Assembly (NCBI GenBank): GCA_022495995.1
Contig: JAFEMH010000752.1
Location: 1 to 64,000, forward strand
DNA length: 64,000 bases
Source of the DNA: Adenophora triphylla var. japonica
Lineage: Eukaryota > Streptophyta > Magnoliopsida > Asterales > Campanulaceae
Direction of reading: 5' to 3'
Shown: positions 44,565 to 55,892 of the stretch, one piece after another
How the letters are laid out: each line of letters opens with the position of its first letter
Numbering within the stretch: the first letter of the stretch is position 1
Notes under the pieces: model-generated
What the model saw: the letters and a program-made list of their open reading frames with translations, nothing else
Database searches by the model: none
Told to the model about the DNA's origin: nothing
Position numbers and translations under genes: made by a program

Positions 44565-45866
44565 CTCAGATATCAGATTAGATGAGAACTTTGCAAAAAC
44601 TGCAACTACTTCGGAGACACGAACCAAACAAATGCTGGAGGCCGGAGCACGCACCCAACTTTTTGCAACTACAGAGGGTAGATATGGATTGATAAGGTGG
44701 TAAATGAAGGGACCTTGAGGAAGTATGGGAGAGGGAAAGGAAAAGAAGGACCGACTCGCGCAAACAACTTATTTATGTTCAAGTATAAATCGGTATTTTA
44801 AATACTAGATAAGGTTTGGAAAGGATAAGCCTTTATTTACGCAATCTATACCTCGGGGAAACCTAGAGACGCAACATTCAAATTACCCCAAATGCTTTGC
44901 ATTGAAATTAATAATAGGTAATGATACCTAAACAAGACCTAAAAACCGTATGAGATGGACGAGTGGTCCAAATTTTTGGGGAAATTTGGACACATAACGG
45001 GTATTCTTTAAGAATTTCAAAGAAAAATCCGGCATGACCTCTCGTCGGTGCACGGTGAAAATGCGGCACGATCTCTCGTTAGAACATGCCACGATAGTGA
45101 CATGTCCTCACGTGAAACCATGTTGCATTAGCAACATGCCCACAAGTGCAAGGTTTTGGGAAAGGTACGAAGGCCAATTCTAAATTTCCAAAACAACTCA
45201 TTTTAGTGTGATTAAAATGTTGAATCCAAAAAACCAACCGTGGGTAAGCTTCAAAGTTTGGCGCCACCTATGATGCGCTAGGGGGATAGGTTTTATTTCA
45301 GGCGCTCAAGCGAAGGCGAATTTCATGGCCGTCCGCGATGCCGTCAATCACACCCGAGGGTTCTAAATCTATGTGGTGTAGTGTGCGGATGACTATGTTC
45401 TTTAAATTACGAAAATATATTTTTTTATTTAAAAATTGAAAAGGAAAAACAAATGAGAAAACACACACACTCTCACAGGTTAAACAAGGGGTACAACAAT
45501 CAACTGCGCAATTTGATTCAAGGGATTGCCCTTAGCCAAGACCTGGAAAACTGTCCAGTGACCAGTTATGTCGTGTGACACAGGACAACATGGTCCAATT
45601 CCGTCGCATGACTTTACTAGTCACTGAACCAGAACATGCAAATGGAAATCAGCCCCTGCCTCCCCATGGCAAGGAACAAAGCACAGCACCAGAGCACAGA
45701 GATATAACAACAGAGAAGCACACAATGGCATAAAAATCTCACAATTCAATAAAATGCATGTACCACACAAGATCATCAATGATGCACACAAAAATGAATA
45801 CGTTGGATGTCTAAGCGAATGAAAGTTTGACCCACTTTAGTTTGAAAAACAGGTTTTCAAAAGGTG
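44565..45866 (-). other. Element B leader (5' untranslated region)
   Basis: Noncoding sequence between the primer-binding site and gag. GTCGTGTGACAC (45570-45581) and CGTCGCATGAC (about 45601-45611) belong to the LTR palindrome family of this element. No gene is supported. Confidence 0.6.
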
Positions 45867-45884
45867 TCCCCAGTGGAGTCGCCA
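45867..45884 (-). other. Element B primer-binding site (tRNA-Arg type)
   Basis: On the - strand it reads TGGCGACTCCACTGGGGA, one base from the 5' LTR. From memory it matches a plant tRNA-Arg 3' end. Element E has the same site with three changes. Confidence 0.8.
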
Positions 45885-45885
45885 C

Positions 45886-47275
45886 TGAATGTACGCTCGC
45901 CGAAATTTTTGTGATAAAAATAGGAGTCGCCACGCCATGTTTTAAGGTACACTTTGAAAAACCTTTGAAAAGAGAAAAGGGTCTGGGGGTCAGTTTACGT
46001 GTTGGGAAGAACCGAGAGTTCACCCAACACGCCTCGTCTGTAGACGAGTCTTTCTAATTAAACATCCAAATAATTCAAAGTGTGTGCAATCAATGATGAC
46101 AAACAAGTGTAATAAAATGAATTTTATTGATTGAATGAGATCTTACAACTTGTGAACCATTTGGTTAGGGAGGCCACATCCCAATTATATAGATCAGAAC
46201 TGATTACAAATGAAAAGGATCTCTGCAAACAGATAAAGTGTGTCGCGTGACACAGAACATGCATCACTAGATGTGTCGCATGACACAGGATCCACCCAGG
46301 CACGATGTGTTGCGTGACACAGAATGTCCATCTGCAGGAGATCTACAGATTTGAACACAAAATAGCCAGAAACCAACACAGATCTAATTATATCAACAAT
46401 TTAGCTTCGAAAATGATCAATTCAACAATAGTTCAACTAAGGGGGTGTGGATATGGAGAGATCCACACTCCCTTGGGAATAAAACACCAATTCCAACAAG
46501 TTTCAACTCATAAGCATGCAATTATTCAAAACCAAATGATTAAACAGAGAGATTGCGATTGGGGTTCAGTAATCAGGACAGATGGAGTCGGATTACTGAA
46601 CCCAAAGTGAATATGATGATTGAATTAAGGAAATGACAATATAAGAGAGAGAGAAGGATGGAATAGAGTAGTTACCCTTGATGACTCCACGAATTCTATA
46701 CCAAGTCTAGTATAGAACCCTTCAGAAATTGCTTCTGAGGTTGCTTGAGCTGAGTGGGTGTGTTGGATGGAGGATCCAAGTGATGATGAGTGAATTGGGA
46801 TGAATTGAAAGGGATTGAGGGAGAATTTAATGGATTTGTGTAGGAGAGAGAGAGGTGTTTGTTTACAAATGTGTGTGGTATGTTTCTAAACTGGCAGAGT
46901 AACAGTAGGCAAAAGAGGGATCCATTTATGAGAAGGGGAGGGTCTTATTTATAGGCTGAAGTTGATGGACATAAGGTGTCGTACGACCTCTTGCCACCAA
47001 TTTCCATGGATCGAGTTGTCATGTGACACAAGGTGTCACCAACCGTTTCTGGTACCAAAACCTGGTTAATACCCAAAAGGTCCAAAACTGGTTTATTCCT
47101 TGTAGGTCCATTAGCATGAGCAAAGTACTGAAAAGTACTTCCTTCGAAAGAAACATGTGAGATATTTCTGTAAGTCTCGGAATAGACCGGAAATTTACCA
47201 AAACGCCCCTTAATGCAATTTTATCATCTTTAAAATGCACCTAAAAGGTTAGCGAATTGGATTGGCGTACTTACA
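45886..47275 (-). repeat. Element B 5' LTR (right copy)
   Basis: It matches 28140-29545. GTGTCGCGTGACAC lies at 46240-46253, with variants at 46273-46286 and 46307-46320. TATTTATA at 46946-46953 is the TATA box in element sense. Confidence 0.92.
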
Positions 47276-47280
47276 GTAAG
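47276..47280. repeat. Target-site duplication of element B, right copy
   Basis: GTAAG equals 28135-28139. Confidence 0.93.
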
Positions 47281-49342
47281 TTGTTATGATTCTTTCAAAT
47301 AACTGTTCATCATGTGTATTATGATGCTATTATGATGTTGTGAATCAGTTTTGTAAAGGTTGGATCATTCACTTGGGGTTCGGAATGGAAAGAAAATAAG
47401 TTGGTTAAAGAAACATGTTAAAAGGTGATATAATGGGTTGAATTGAATTGGGAACTTGTTATAAATATGTTATAGGGTATGAAGGGAGTATTTTATGGTC
47501 CAGAACATGTTCACATACTTATGTTGGATGACTTTGCAGTAGCTGAACTAAGAGCTATAGGTGTTATTTTACTGTTGTTGCTGATGTTGCAGCTTAAACA
47601 TCAGTTTCTGGGCTTGGGCACGACTCGTGCCCTGAAGAATGAGTCGTGACCTGGTCTGGAGAAGCCGTGCGACAGAAGTGGACTGTAGGGTCACGAGTCA
47701 TAGAAAGGGAATCAGTCGTGCAGGATTGAGGCATGAGTCGTGCCAAGAACTGTGTCATGTTAGCAACTTTGTAAGCTTTTGGACCTAGCCTAATGGGTAT
47801 GAACTTAGTCCCTATTTAACTACACTTCTAGTACAACTTTAGTACTACAGTATGGAACTTTAAATGGTCCAAATGGATAATGGGAAAGGCTTTAAATATT
47901 GTCTTGAAAAGGGTTGAGAGGCAATTGTTAGACTTGAAACAAAGTTGATAAAACTTGGTATTTGAACTTGAAACCTTTATAGAAGGTGGTTAATGTTGTA
48001 TTATGATCGCGTAGGGTTACTTATATGATATTGTATCCTTACGTGGTGACCTTTATAGGGTTATTTGTTCTTATAATGCATAAAATGTATAGTGCACTAC
48101 TTCATTGGTTTGGACAGGATTGGTAATACCCTGTTACTGGGTTATATATTGTGTAACGAATATGTAGGACTTATGTGATATACATTGTGCCATAAGTGTT
48201 TAGATGTTCATAGTTGGTTGTGCACATAGTGTTTAAATACGTGTTGCACTGTTCCATTTGTTGAGCATGAGTGTTAATACCATGTCATTTAATTGTTAAT
48301 GTTCAATAGTGTTGAAATATATGTGCACTATTTTGATTGGTTTAACATGAGTTGCAGTACCATGTTATACATATATATTGATGTCCCATGGGGTGGACTT
48401 ATTTTCTTCAAGTATCTGTGATGTGCTTAAATATGGTATATCAGCTGATCCTCGGGGGTATAGGGAATACTATCACTTATGAGAAGATATTTCATAAGGT
48501 GCTTAGATTTCCTTATTCTAGTGACCGCTCCCCCCTTTCTGTGGCCACGAATTAGGGGTTCAGCTTCTATGGATATGTGCAGTCAGTTCATATGATAGCT
48601 GGTAGCTTATATGGATCTCTGCAAGGGGTCGTATAAGATGTGGATATGCACCAGCAGTTCACATAATGAGAGGAGTATAACTCCCACCGTAGTACTACAT
48701 ATGATTTCGATGGGAAAGGTAAAGGGAAAGGTAACATAAAGTGTTTACTGTTTCCCAGTGTGATTATGAGTAGCCTGTTTGGTGTTGCATATTTGTTTTT
48801 GAGCAACTTGTTTATGTGTTGCATATTGTATGGCATATTGTTGCATACATAATAGCTTGCTGAGATTTTATCTCACCCCTTCTCCCTTTATTGTTTTAGA
48901 TCCCGCTTAGACAGGAGGACTAGAACGGTGAGGCCAGGAAGGAGTTTGGACATCTTTTGGGTTGTCAGGGTATGTGTTGGTTTGGGAAGTTGGGAAGATT
49001 GTGGTGGTTATTCTTTTGGGGAAAGGTTTTGTATATAAAACTTTTATAAACTTGTTTAAGTTATATTGTGTTGTAAGTAAACTTGAATTTGGTTTGTTTT
49101 AAACTTGGTTTGTGTAAGCCTTTACAGTTGTAGTACTTGTAGCTTATACAGGTTATAACTGGTTTATCAGGTGGATATATTGCCTCCGAGTAAAGAGGTT
49201 ATTTTGAAATTGTTTTTAAATCGGGTTGTTTACTTTTCAAGTTAAAGTAAAGAAAAGTTTTTTTTTTTTTTGAAATGGTATTTTGGGACTCTCCATCCTG
49301 GGACAAGAGTTTATAGGTTTCGGGAGTTGGGAGTAGCCCACA
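47281..49342 (+). repeat. Element C shared LTR, right part
   Basis: It continues from 28139 and ends in CA at 49341-49342. With the left part the LTR is about 2.6 kb. The palindrome GGCACGACTCGTGCC lies at 47617-47631 within a cluster of GAGTCGTG motifs to about 47750. A TATATAAAA at 49032-49040 is a candidate TATA box. Confidence 0.85.
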
Positions 49343-49344
49343 GT

Positions 49345-49356
49345 TGGTATCAGAGC
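49345..49356 (+). other. Element C primer-binding site (initiator tRNA-Met)
   Basis: TGGTATCAGAGC, the standard plant site complementary to the initiator Met tRNA, two bases after the LTR end. Confidence 0.93.
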
Positions 49357-49442
49357 TTTGGCTAGAAGTCAAGGGTAGATGTCTAGTCTAAGGGGGAGTG
49401 TGTAATATCTGACGCCGAGTGTTTAATGCAGGAATTATTGTA

Positions 49443-51047
49443 ATGGATGGGACTGGTGATGACCAGCAGAGGGAGCAGGGAAACATTGGTGATTTGGGTG
49501 CTGGGGGAAACCAAAATGCTGAGATGATGGCTATGTTCCGGGTCTTCCTTCAGAATATGGCAGCTCAGGGTCGGGCATAGCAGCAACCTGAGGCAAGGCT
49601 AATGCAGGGGTTAGAAAAGTTTATCAAATTGGCTCCACCAAGTTCCAACGGGGATCCAGATCCATTGATAGCTGAGAGATGGTTGGAAGCCATGACTAAG
49701 ATTTTAGTGGCAATGGAGAGTACAGATGAAGAAAAAGTCAGATGTGCAATGTTCAAATAAGAGGTTCCTGCTGAACATTGGTGGCAAATTCTTAAGGAAA
49801 GTTGGGAGCGGGACCATACACCCCAAACTTGGGACAACTTTATTGGGAAATTCAAAGAGCATTTCATTCCTATGATTACTAAAGACAAGAAAGAGGTAGA
49901 GTTCCAGAAGGTTGAGCAGGGGGTAATGTCAGTGGCCCAATATTTTGCCAAATATACAGAGCTGGCGAGGTATTGTCCACATCTGGTACCAGATGAAGGC
50001 AGGAGGGTTTACAGGTTTGTCAAGGGACTCAGGTTGGAGTTCAGGAAACAGTTGTTGACTCATGATTTTCTTAACTACACGGAGGTAGTTAATATGGTCT
50101 ACAGAATTGAAAATGACATTGAGGAACATCGAGGTAAATCTGAAGGTAGTGGAAGCAAGGCTAAGTTTTCAGGCCAGAGTTCAGGTCAGAGCAAGAGTCA
50201 GCCTAAATCCTCAACTTCTGGAGTGGCTAAGGGAGGAACTGTTACAGTTTCTACTCATCCTGCGTCCAGCAAATTTGGTACTATTTGTAACAGGTGTAAG
50301 AAGGTGGGACACTCGGAAGACATCTGTTGGAGTAAGAAGGGAAAGTGTATGAGTTGTGGAGAGATGGGGCACTTCAGAAAGGATTGTCCTAAGTTTAAAA
50401 AGGGTCCAGCTATGGGTGGTAGACAGCAAGGTGACCAGCCCAGAGGTGGTGTGAAAAGAGATGTTGAGGGGAAACCTAAAGAGAGAGTCCAAGGTAGAGT
50501 GTTTGCTTTAGATCGAGGCACGGTAGATCCCACCGCGGTCATTAGAGGTATTGTCCCTATCTCAGGGGTCAGGGCTCGTATTCTTATCGACCCTGGATCG
50601 TCTCATTCTAATGTGGCATCTCATTTTGCAATTACATTGCATAAGTTACCTGAGTTGTTACCTTATGTGGTAGAGGTTTCTACTCCTGTGGGAGAGCACC
50701 TCAAATCCTCTTTGATCTATCATGATTGTGAGGTGATTATATGTGGGCATGTATTGCCAGTGAATTTGGTAGAGTTACCAATCTAAGATTTTGATGTTAT
50801 TTTAGGCATGGACTGGTTGAGCTCTTGTCATGCCTTGGTGGACTGTCACAGAAAGCGAGTCACCTTTTCTATGCCTGATGTGCCTGTGTTTATATTTGAT
50901 GCTGATAAGTCTTTATTTGGCATTCATGTTATATCTACAATAAAGGCTAGAAAGTTGTTATCAAAAGGGTGTGAGGGTTACTTGGCATACGTGTTAGACT
51001 CTAGTAAGAATTCTCCTGAACTATCTTGTGTTCCAGTTGTGAATTAG
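49443..51047 (+). pseudogene. gag: Element C gag-protease (copy a)
   Basis: It starts at ATG 49443. In-frame stops lie at 49578-49580, 49758-49760, 50784-50786 and 51045-51047, with no frameshift. The capsid domain spans about 49640-50120 (WDNFIGKFKEHFIP, EGVMSVAQYF-like block). Two zinc knuckles, CNRCKKVGHSEDIC and [14 protein letters not shown], lie at about 50287-50390. The aspartic protease has LIDPGSSHSNVAS (about 50585-50620) and ILGMDWL after the third stop. Four stops in one frame suggest point decay rather than rearrangement. Confidence 0.88.
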
Positions 51048-51732
51048 TTTAGTGATGTGTTCTCAACTGAGTATTCTATGCCTCCAGATAGAGAGGTGGA
51101 GTTCTATATTGACTTATTGCCAGGTACTGCACCAATTTCTAAAGCACCCTACAGAATGGCTCCAGCTGAGTTAAAAGAGTTGAAAATTCAGTTGCAGGAG
51201 TTGTTAGACAGGGGTTTTATTCGTCCCAGTGTGTTACCCTGGGGAGCACCATTCTTGTTTGTCAGGAAGAAGGATGGTACATTGCGGTTGTGTATTGATT
51301 ACAGACTGCTGAATCAAGCTACTATTAAGAACAAATATCCACTTCCTCATATTGATGATTTATTTGATCAACTCTAAGGTTCCGTTATATATTCCAAGTT
51401 GGATTTGCACAGCGGATACCATCAGTTGAAAATCAAACCAGATGATGTTTCTAAAACAGCTTTCAGAACAAGGTATGGGCATTATGAATTTCTTGTTATG
51501 CCATTTGGGTTGACTAATGCACCAGCCGTATTTATGGACATGATGAACAGGATCTTCAAGCCGTATCTTGACAGTTTTGTTGTGGTGTTTATTGATGATA
51601 TCTTGGTATACTCAAAATCCAGGGAAGATCACGAGAGGCACTTGAGAATTTTTTTATCCGTGCTTCGTGAGAAATAGTTATTCGCAAAGTTCAGCAAATG
51701 TGAGTTTTGGCTAGAACAGATTTCTTTCTTGG
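51048..51732 (+). pseudogene. Element C reverse transcriptase, N-terminal part (copy a)
   Basis: This is in the gag frame. Blocks [44 protein letters not shown] and the catalytic FIDDILVYS (Asp pair 51594-51599) are intact. Stops lie at 51375-51377 and 51675-51677. The LINE insertion at about 51732 cuts the frame within the segment SFLG. Confidence 0.9.
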
Positions 51733-52622
51733 AGTTGTGGAGACACGCTTTGGAATCTCGAGGTTTTCGATTAAGCAGAAGCAAGACTGAATATTTGGAG
51801 TGTATGTTTAGCAGAGTTGGAAGTAGGGAGGCAGGGGAAGTCACATTTGATGGAAATATTATCCAAGCTTCTTAGTTTTTTTGCTATCTTGGATCCATTA
51901 TCCAAAAGGATGGAGAATTAGATGGAGATGTGGCTCATAGGATTAAAGCAGGTTGGTTGAAGTGGAAGAGTGCCACATGGTTTCTATGTGATCGCGGCAT
52001 GCCCAATAGATTAAAGGGAAAATTCTACCACACGGCAATTAGGCCGGCATTGCTTTACGACACCGAATGTTGGGCCGTGAAACAGTGTCACATGCATAAG
52101 ATGAATGTGGCGGAGATGCGTATGCTTCGATGGATGTGCGGTCATACAAGAAAGGATCGATTGGGAAATGAGGTGATTAGAGGTAAAGTAGGAGTTGCGC
52201 CCATTGAAGATAAAATGAGGGAAAATCGTCTAAGGCGGTTTGGACATGTGAGAAGGAGACCGAGTGATGCACCGGTTAGGAGGCCGGAACAGTGGAGAGA
52301 TGATAAAATGGCGAGGCATAGGGGAAGACCCAAACAAACTTGGATTAGAGTAATTGAATATGATATGAGTTTATATGGAGTGGATGAAAGTATGGCATTG
52401 AAGAGGCCGGAGTGGAGGGCAAAAATCCATGTGGGGGTTGATTTTTTTTTTTTATTTTTTTGATTTTTGATTTTTTGATTTTGATTTTTATTTGTATGTT
52501 TATTTATTTATTTATATATTTTTTTTCAACAACCTTTTTTCACGATGACATATGAGGATTCATGTTAGCAGACCCCAAATTATTTTGGGACTAAGGCTTT
52601 GTTGTTGTTGTTGTTGTTGTTG
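51733..52622 (+). mobile_element. 5'-truncated RTE-type LINE
   Basis: An 890-base insertion in copy a of element C, absent from the matching place in copy b (between 55155 and 55156). It encodes the C-terminal end of a LINE reverse transcriptase and ends in GACTAAGGCTTTG followed by a run of GTT repeats (to about 52621), the usual tail of plant RTE elements. No clear target-site duplication is visible. Confidence 0.88.
51735..52463 (+). pseudogene. LINE reverse transcriptase C-terminal fragment
   Basis: Reading starts near the LSRSKTEYLECMF block (about 51770) and continues, after a shift, in the frame 51930-52463: LKGKFYHTAIRPALLYDTE, CWAVKQCH, MRMLRWMCGHTRKD, then RRFGHVRRR. This is the thumb and C-terminal region of RTE-clade reverse transcriptases. 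The catalytic domain and the endonuclease are lost with the 5' truncation, so it is inactive. Confidence 0.85.
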
Positions 52623-53788
52623 TCACGTGGTATCCAGTACTGGTATTGCAGTGGATCCTACAAAGATTGATGACGTAGTCAACTGGAAACAACCTTCTAC
52701 AGTGATAGAGGTTTGTAGTTTCCTTGGTTTAGCGGGGTATTATCGAAGATTTATAGAGGGATTTTCGAGGATTGCAACTCCGTTGACCAAATTGACTCGG
52801 AAGGATGTACCATTTATATGGGATGCTAAGTGTGAAGCATGTTTTACTGAACTGAAGAAGAGATTGACTTCAGCTCCTATTCTTACACTTCCAGAGGGTT
52901 GTGAGAACTTCGTTATTTTCAGTGATGCTTCTAAAGAGGGATTGGGTTGTGTACTTATGCAAAATGGGAAGGTAATTGCGTATGCTTCAAGGAAGTTATC
53001 ACCAGCGGAGCAGAATTATCCTACCCACGATATGGAGTTAGCAGCTATTGTGTTTGCATTGCATAAGTGGAAACATTACTTGTATGAAGCAAAATTTGAG
53101 ATATTCACAGATCACAATAGCTTGAAATTCTTATTTACTCAGAAGGAACTGAACAACAAACAGAGGCATTGGTTGGAACTTCTGAAGGATTATGATTGTA
53201 TCATTTCCTATCATCCCGGGAAGGCTAATGTGGTGGCTGATGCTATTAGCCGTAAGGCTCATTTATCATCCTTAGTATCTCGGGAATTGAGAGGTAATAT
53301 GTTTTTTGCTAATGTCAGAGCAGTTCCTACTCTATATGGGGATCTTTTGGAAGCTCAGTTGAATGATGATGAATTGAAGAAATTTAGGGATAAATTGGAA
53401 GATGGAAAGTATGGGGAGTTTTCATTGAACAAGGATGGGATTCTAACCTTTAAAGGAAGGATTTGCATACCTTCTTCCCCAGAGATCAAAAAGAAAGTGT
53501 TAGAGGATGGCCACAAGTCCCGATTTGCTATTCATCCAGGAAGCACAAAAATGTATCAGGATTTGAAGAGGGGCTACAGGTGGAATGGCATGAAAAAGGA
53601 GATTGCAGAATTTGTATCCAAGTGTTTGACTTGCCAAAATATCAAAGCTGAACATCAGAGACCAGCAGGATTGCTTCAACCACTGGATATTCCGGAATGG
53701 AAGTGGGAGGGCATTTCTATGGATTTTGTGACTAGATTGCCTCCTACTCCAAGGAAGATAGATGCTATATGGGTGATTGTGGATAGAT
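52623..53788 (+). pseudogene. Element C RNase H and integrase start (copy a)
   Basis: An uninterrupted reading holds the connection domain ([20 protein letters not shown]), the RNase H domain ([40 protein letters not shown]) and the integrase zinc-binding region ([28 protein letters not shown]). It then stops dead in the core after MDFVTRLPP and VIVDR. There it is fused to the gag zinc knuckle of copy b, out of frame. Confidence 0.9.
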
Positions 53789-54470
53789 GGGGCACTTCAG
53801 AAAGGATTGTCCTAAGTTCAAAAAGGGTCCAGCTACGGGTGGTAGACAGCAGGGTGACTAGCCCAGAGGTGGTGTGAAAAGAGATGTTGAGGGGAAACCT
53901 AAAGAGAGAGTCCAAGGTAGAGTGTTTGCTTTGGATCGAGGCACGGTAGATCCTACCGCGGTCATTAGAGGTGTTGTCCCTGTCTCAGGGGTGAGGGCTC
54001 GTATTCTTATCGACCCTGGATCGTCTCATTCTTATGTGGCATCTCATTTTGCATTTACATTGCATAAGTTACCTGAGTTGTTACCTTATGTGCTAGAGGT
54101 TTCTACTCCTGTGGGAGAGCACCTCAAATCCTCTTTGATCTATCATGATTGTGAGGAGATTATATATGGGCATGTATTGCCAGTGGATTTGGTAGAGTTA
54201 CCAATCCAAGATTTTGATGTCATTTTAGGCATGGACTGGTTGAGTTCTTGTCATGCCTTGGTGGACTGTCGCAGAAAGCGAGTAGCCTTTTCTATGCCTG
54301 ATGTGCCTGTGTTTATATTTGATGCTGATAAGTCTTTATTTGGCATTCATGTTATATCTGCAATAAAGGCTAGAAAGTTGTTATCAAAAGGGTGTGAGGG
54401 TTACTTGGCATACGTGTTAGACTCTAGTAAGAAGTCTCCTGAACTATCTTGTGTTCCAGTTGTGAATTAG
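53789..54470 (+). pseudogene. Element C gag end and protease (copy b)
   Basis: It begins at the GHFRKDC half of the zinc knuckle. A TAG follows near 53861, after GRQQGD. The frame 53874-54470 has the protease block LIDPGSSHSYVAS and ILGMDWLSS. Here the protease frame is open where copy a has a stop (50784). Confidence 0.88.
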
Positions 54471-55892
54471 TTTAGTGATGTGTTCTCAACTGAGTATTCT
54501 ATGCCTCCGAATAGAGAGGTGGAGTTCTGTATTGACTTATTGCCAGGTACTGCACCAATTTCTAAAGCACCCTACAGAATGGCTCCAGCTGAGTTAAAAG
54601 AGTTGAAAATTCTGTTGTAGGAGTTGTTTGACAGGGATTTTATTTGTCCCAGTGTGTCACCCTGGGGAGCACCATTCCTGTTTGTCAAGAAGAAGGATGG
54701 TACATTGCGGTTGTGTATTGATTACAGACTACTAAATCAAGCTACTATTAAGAACAAATATTCTCTTCCTCATATTGATGATTTATTTGATCAACTCCAA
54801 GGTTCTGTTATATATTCCAAGTTGGATTTCCACAGCGGATACCATCAGTTGAAAATCAAACCAGATGATGTTTCTAAAACAGCTTTCAGAACAAGGTATG
54901 GGCATTATGAATTTCTTGTTATGCCATTTGGGTTGACTAATGCACCAGCCGTATTTATGGACATGATGAACATGATCTTCAAGCTGTATCTTGACAGTTT
55001 TGTTGTGGTGTTTATTGATGATATCTTGGTATACTCAAAATCCAGGGAAGATCACGAGAGGCACTTGAGAATTTTTTTATCCGTGCTTCGTGAGAAATAG
55101 TTATTCGCAAAGTTCAGCAAATGTGAGTTTTGGCTGGAACAGATTTCTTTCTTGGGTCACATGGTATCCAGTACTGGTATTGCAGTGGATCCTACAAAGA
55201 TTGATGCCGTAGTCAACTGGAAACAAACTTCTATAGTGATAGAGGTTTGTAGTTTACTTGGTTTAGCGGGGTATTATCGAAGATTTATAGAGGGATTTTC
55301 GAGGATTGCAACTTCGTTGACCAAATTGACTTGGAAGGATGTACCATTTATATGGGATGCTAAGTGTGAAGCAGGTTTTACGGAACTGGAGAAGAGAATG
55401 ACTTCAGCTCCTATTCTTACACTTCCAGAGGGTTGTGAGAACTTCATTATTTTGCAGTGATGCTTCTAAAGAGTGATTGGGTTGTGTACTGATGCAAAAT
55501 GGAAAGGTAATTGCGTATGTTTAAGGAAGTTATCACCAGCGGAGCAGAATTATCTTACCCACGATATGGAGTTAGCAGCTATTGTGTTTACATTGCATAA
55601 GTGGAAACATTACTTGTATGGAGCAAAATTTGAGATATTCACAGATCACAAGAGCTTGAAATACTTATTTACTCAGAAGGAACTGAACAACAGACAGAGG
55701 CATTGGTTGGAACTTCTGAAGGATTATGATTGTATCATTTCCTATCATCCCGGGAAGGCTAATGTGGTGGCTGATGCTATTAGCTGTAAGGCTCATTTAT
55801 CATCCTTAGTATCTCGGGAATTGAGAGGTAATATGTTGTTTGCTAATGTTAGAGCAGTTCCTACTCTATATGAGGATCTTTTGGAATCTTAG
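54471..55892 (+). pseudogene. Element C reverse transcriptase and RNase H (copy b)
   Basis: Reverse transcriptase blocks match copy a. The Asp pair of FIDDILVYS lies at 55017-55022. Stops occur near 54618, at 55098-55100 and at 55890-55892. A frameshift lies near 55455-55475 in the RNase H. The uninterrupted segment around 55152 shows the pre-insertion state of the LINE target. Confidence 0.88.

Larger units (their letters stand above)
28140..47275 (-). mobile_element. Element B: Tat-like non-autonomous LTR element, 19.1 kb including element G
   Basis: LTRs of 1406 (left) and 1390 (right) bases start TG and end CA and are flanked by GTAAG. The primer-binding site beside the right LTR shows the element reads right to left. 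Its own length without G is about 11.9 kb. It has a gag gene but no reverse transcriptase, RNase H or integrase. The place of pol holds noncoding sequence with hairpin arrays, and an antisense PMD gene and a minisatellite follow before the 3' LTR. It would have to move using proteins of another element. Confidence 0.9.
50366..53788 (+). repeat. Element C internal tandem duplication, copy a
   Basis: From the second zinc knuckle of gag to the integrase core. Without the LINE it is 2533 bases, against 2534 for copy b (53789-56322). The segments meet at a ten-base near-match, GTGGAGAGAT in gag (50356-50365) and GTGGATAGAT in integrase (53779-53788). Confidence 0.92.
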
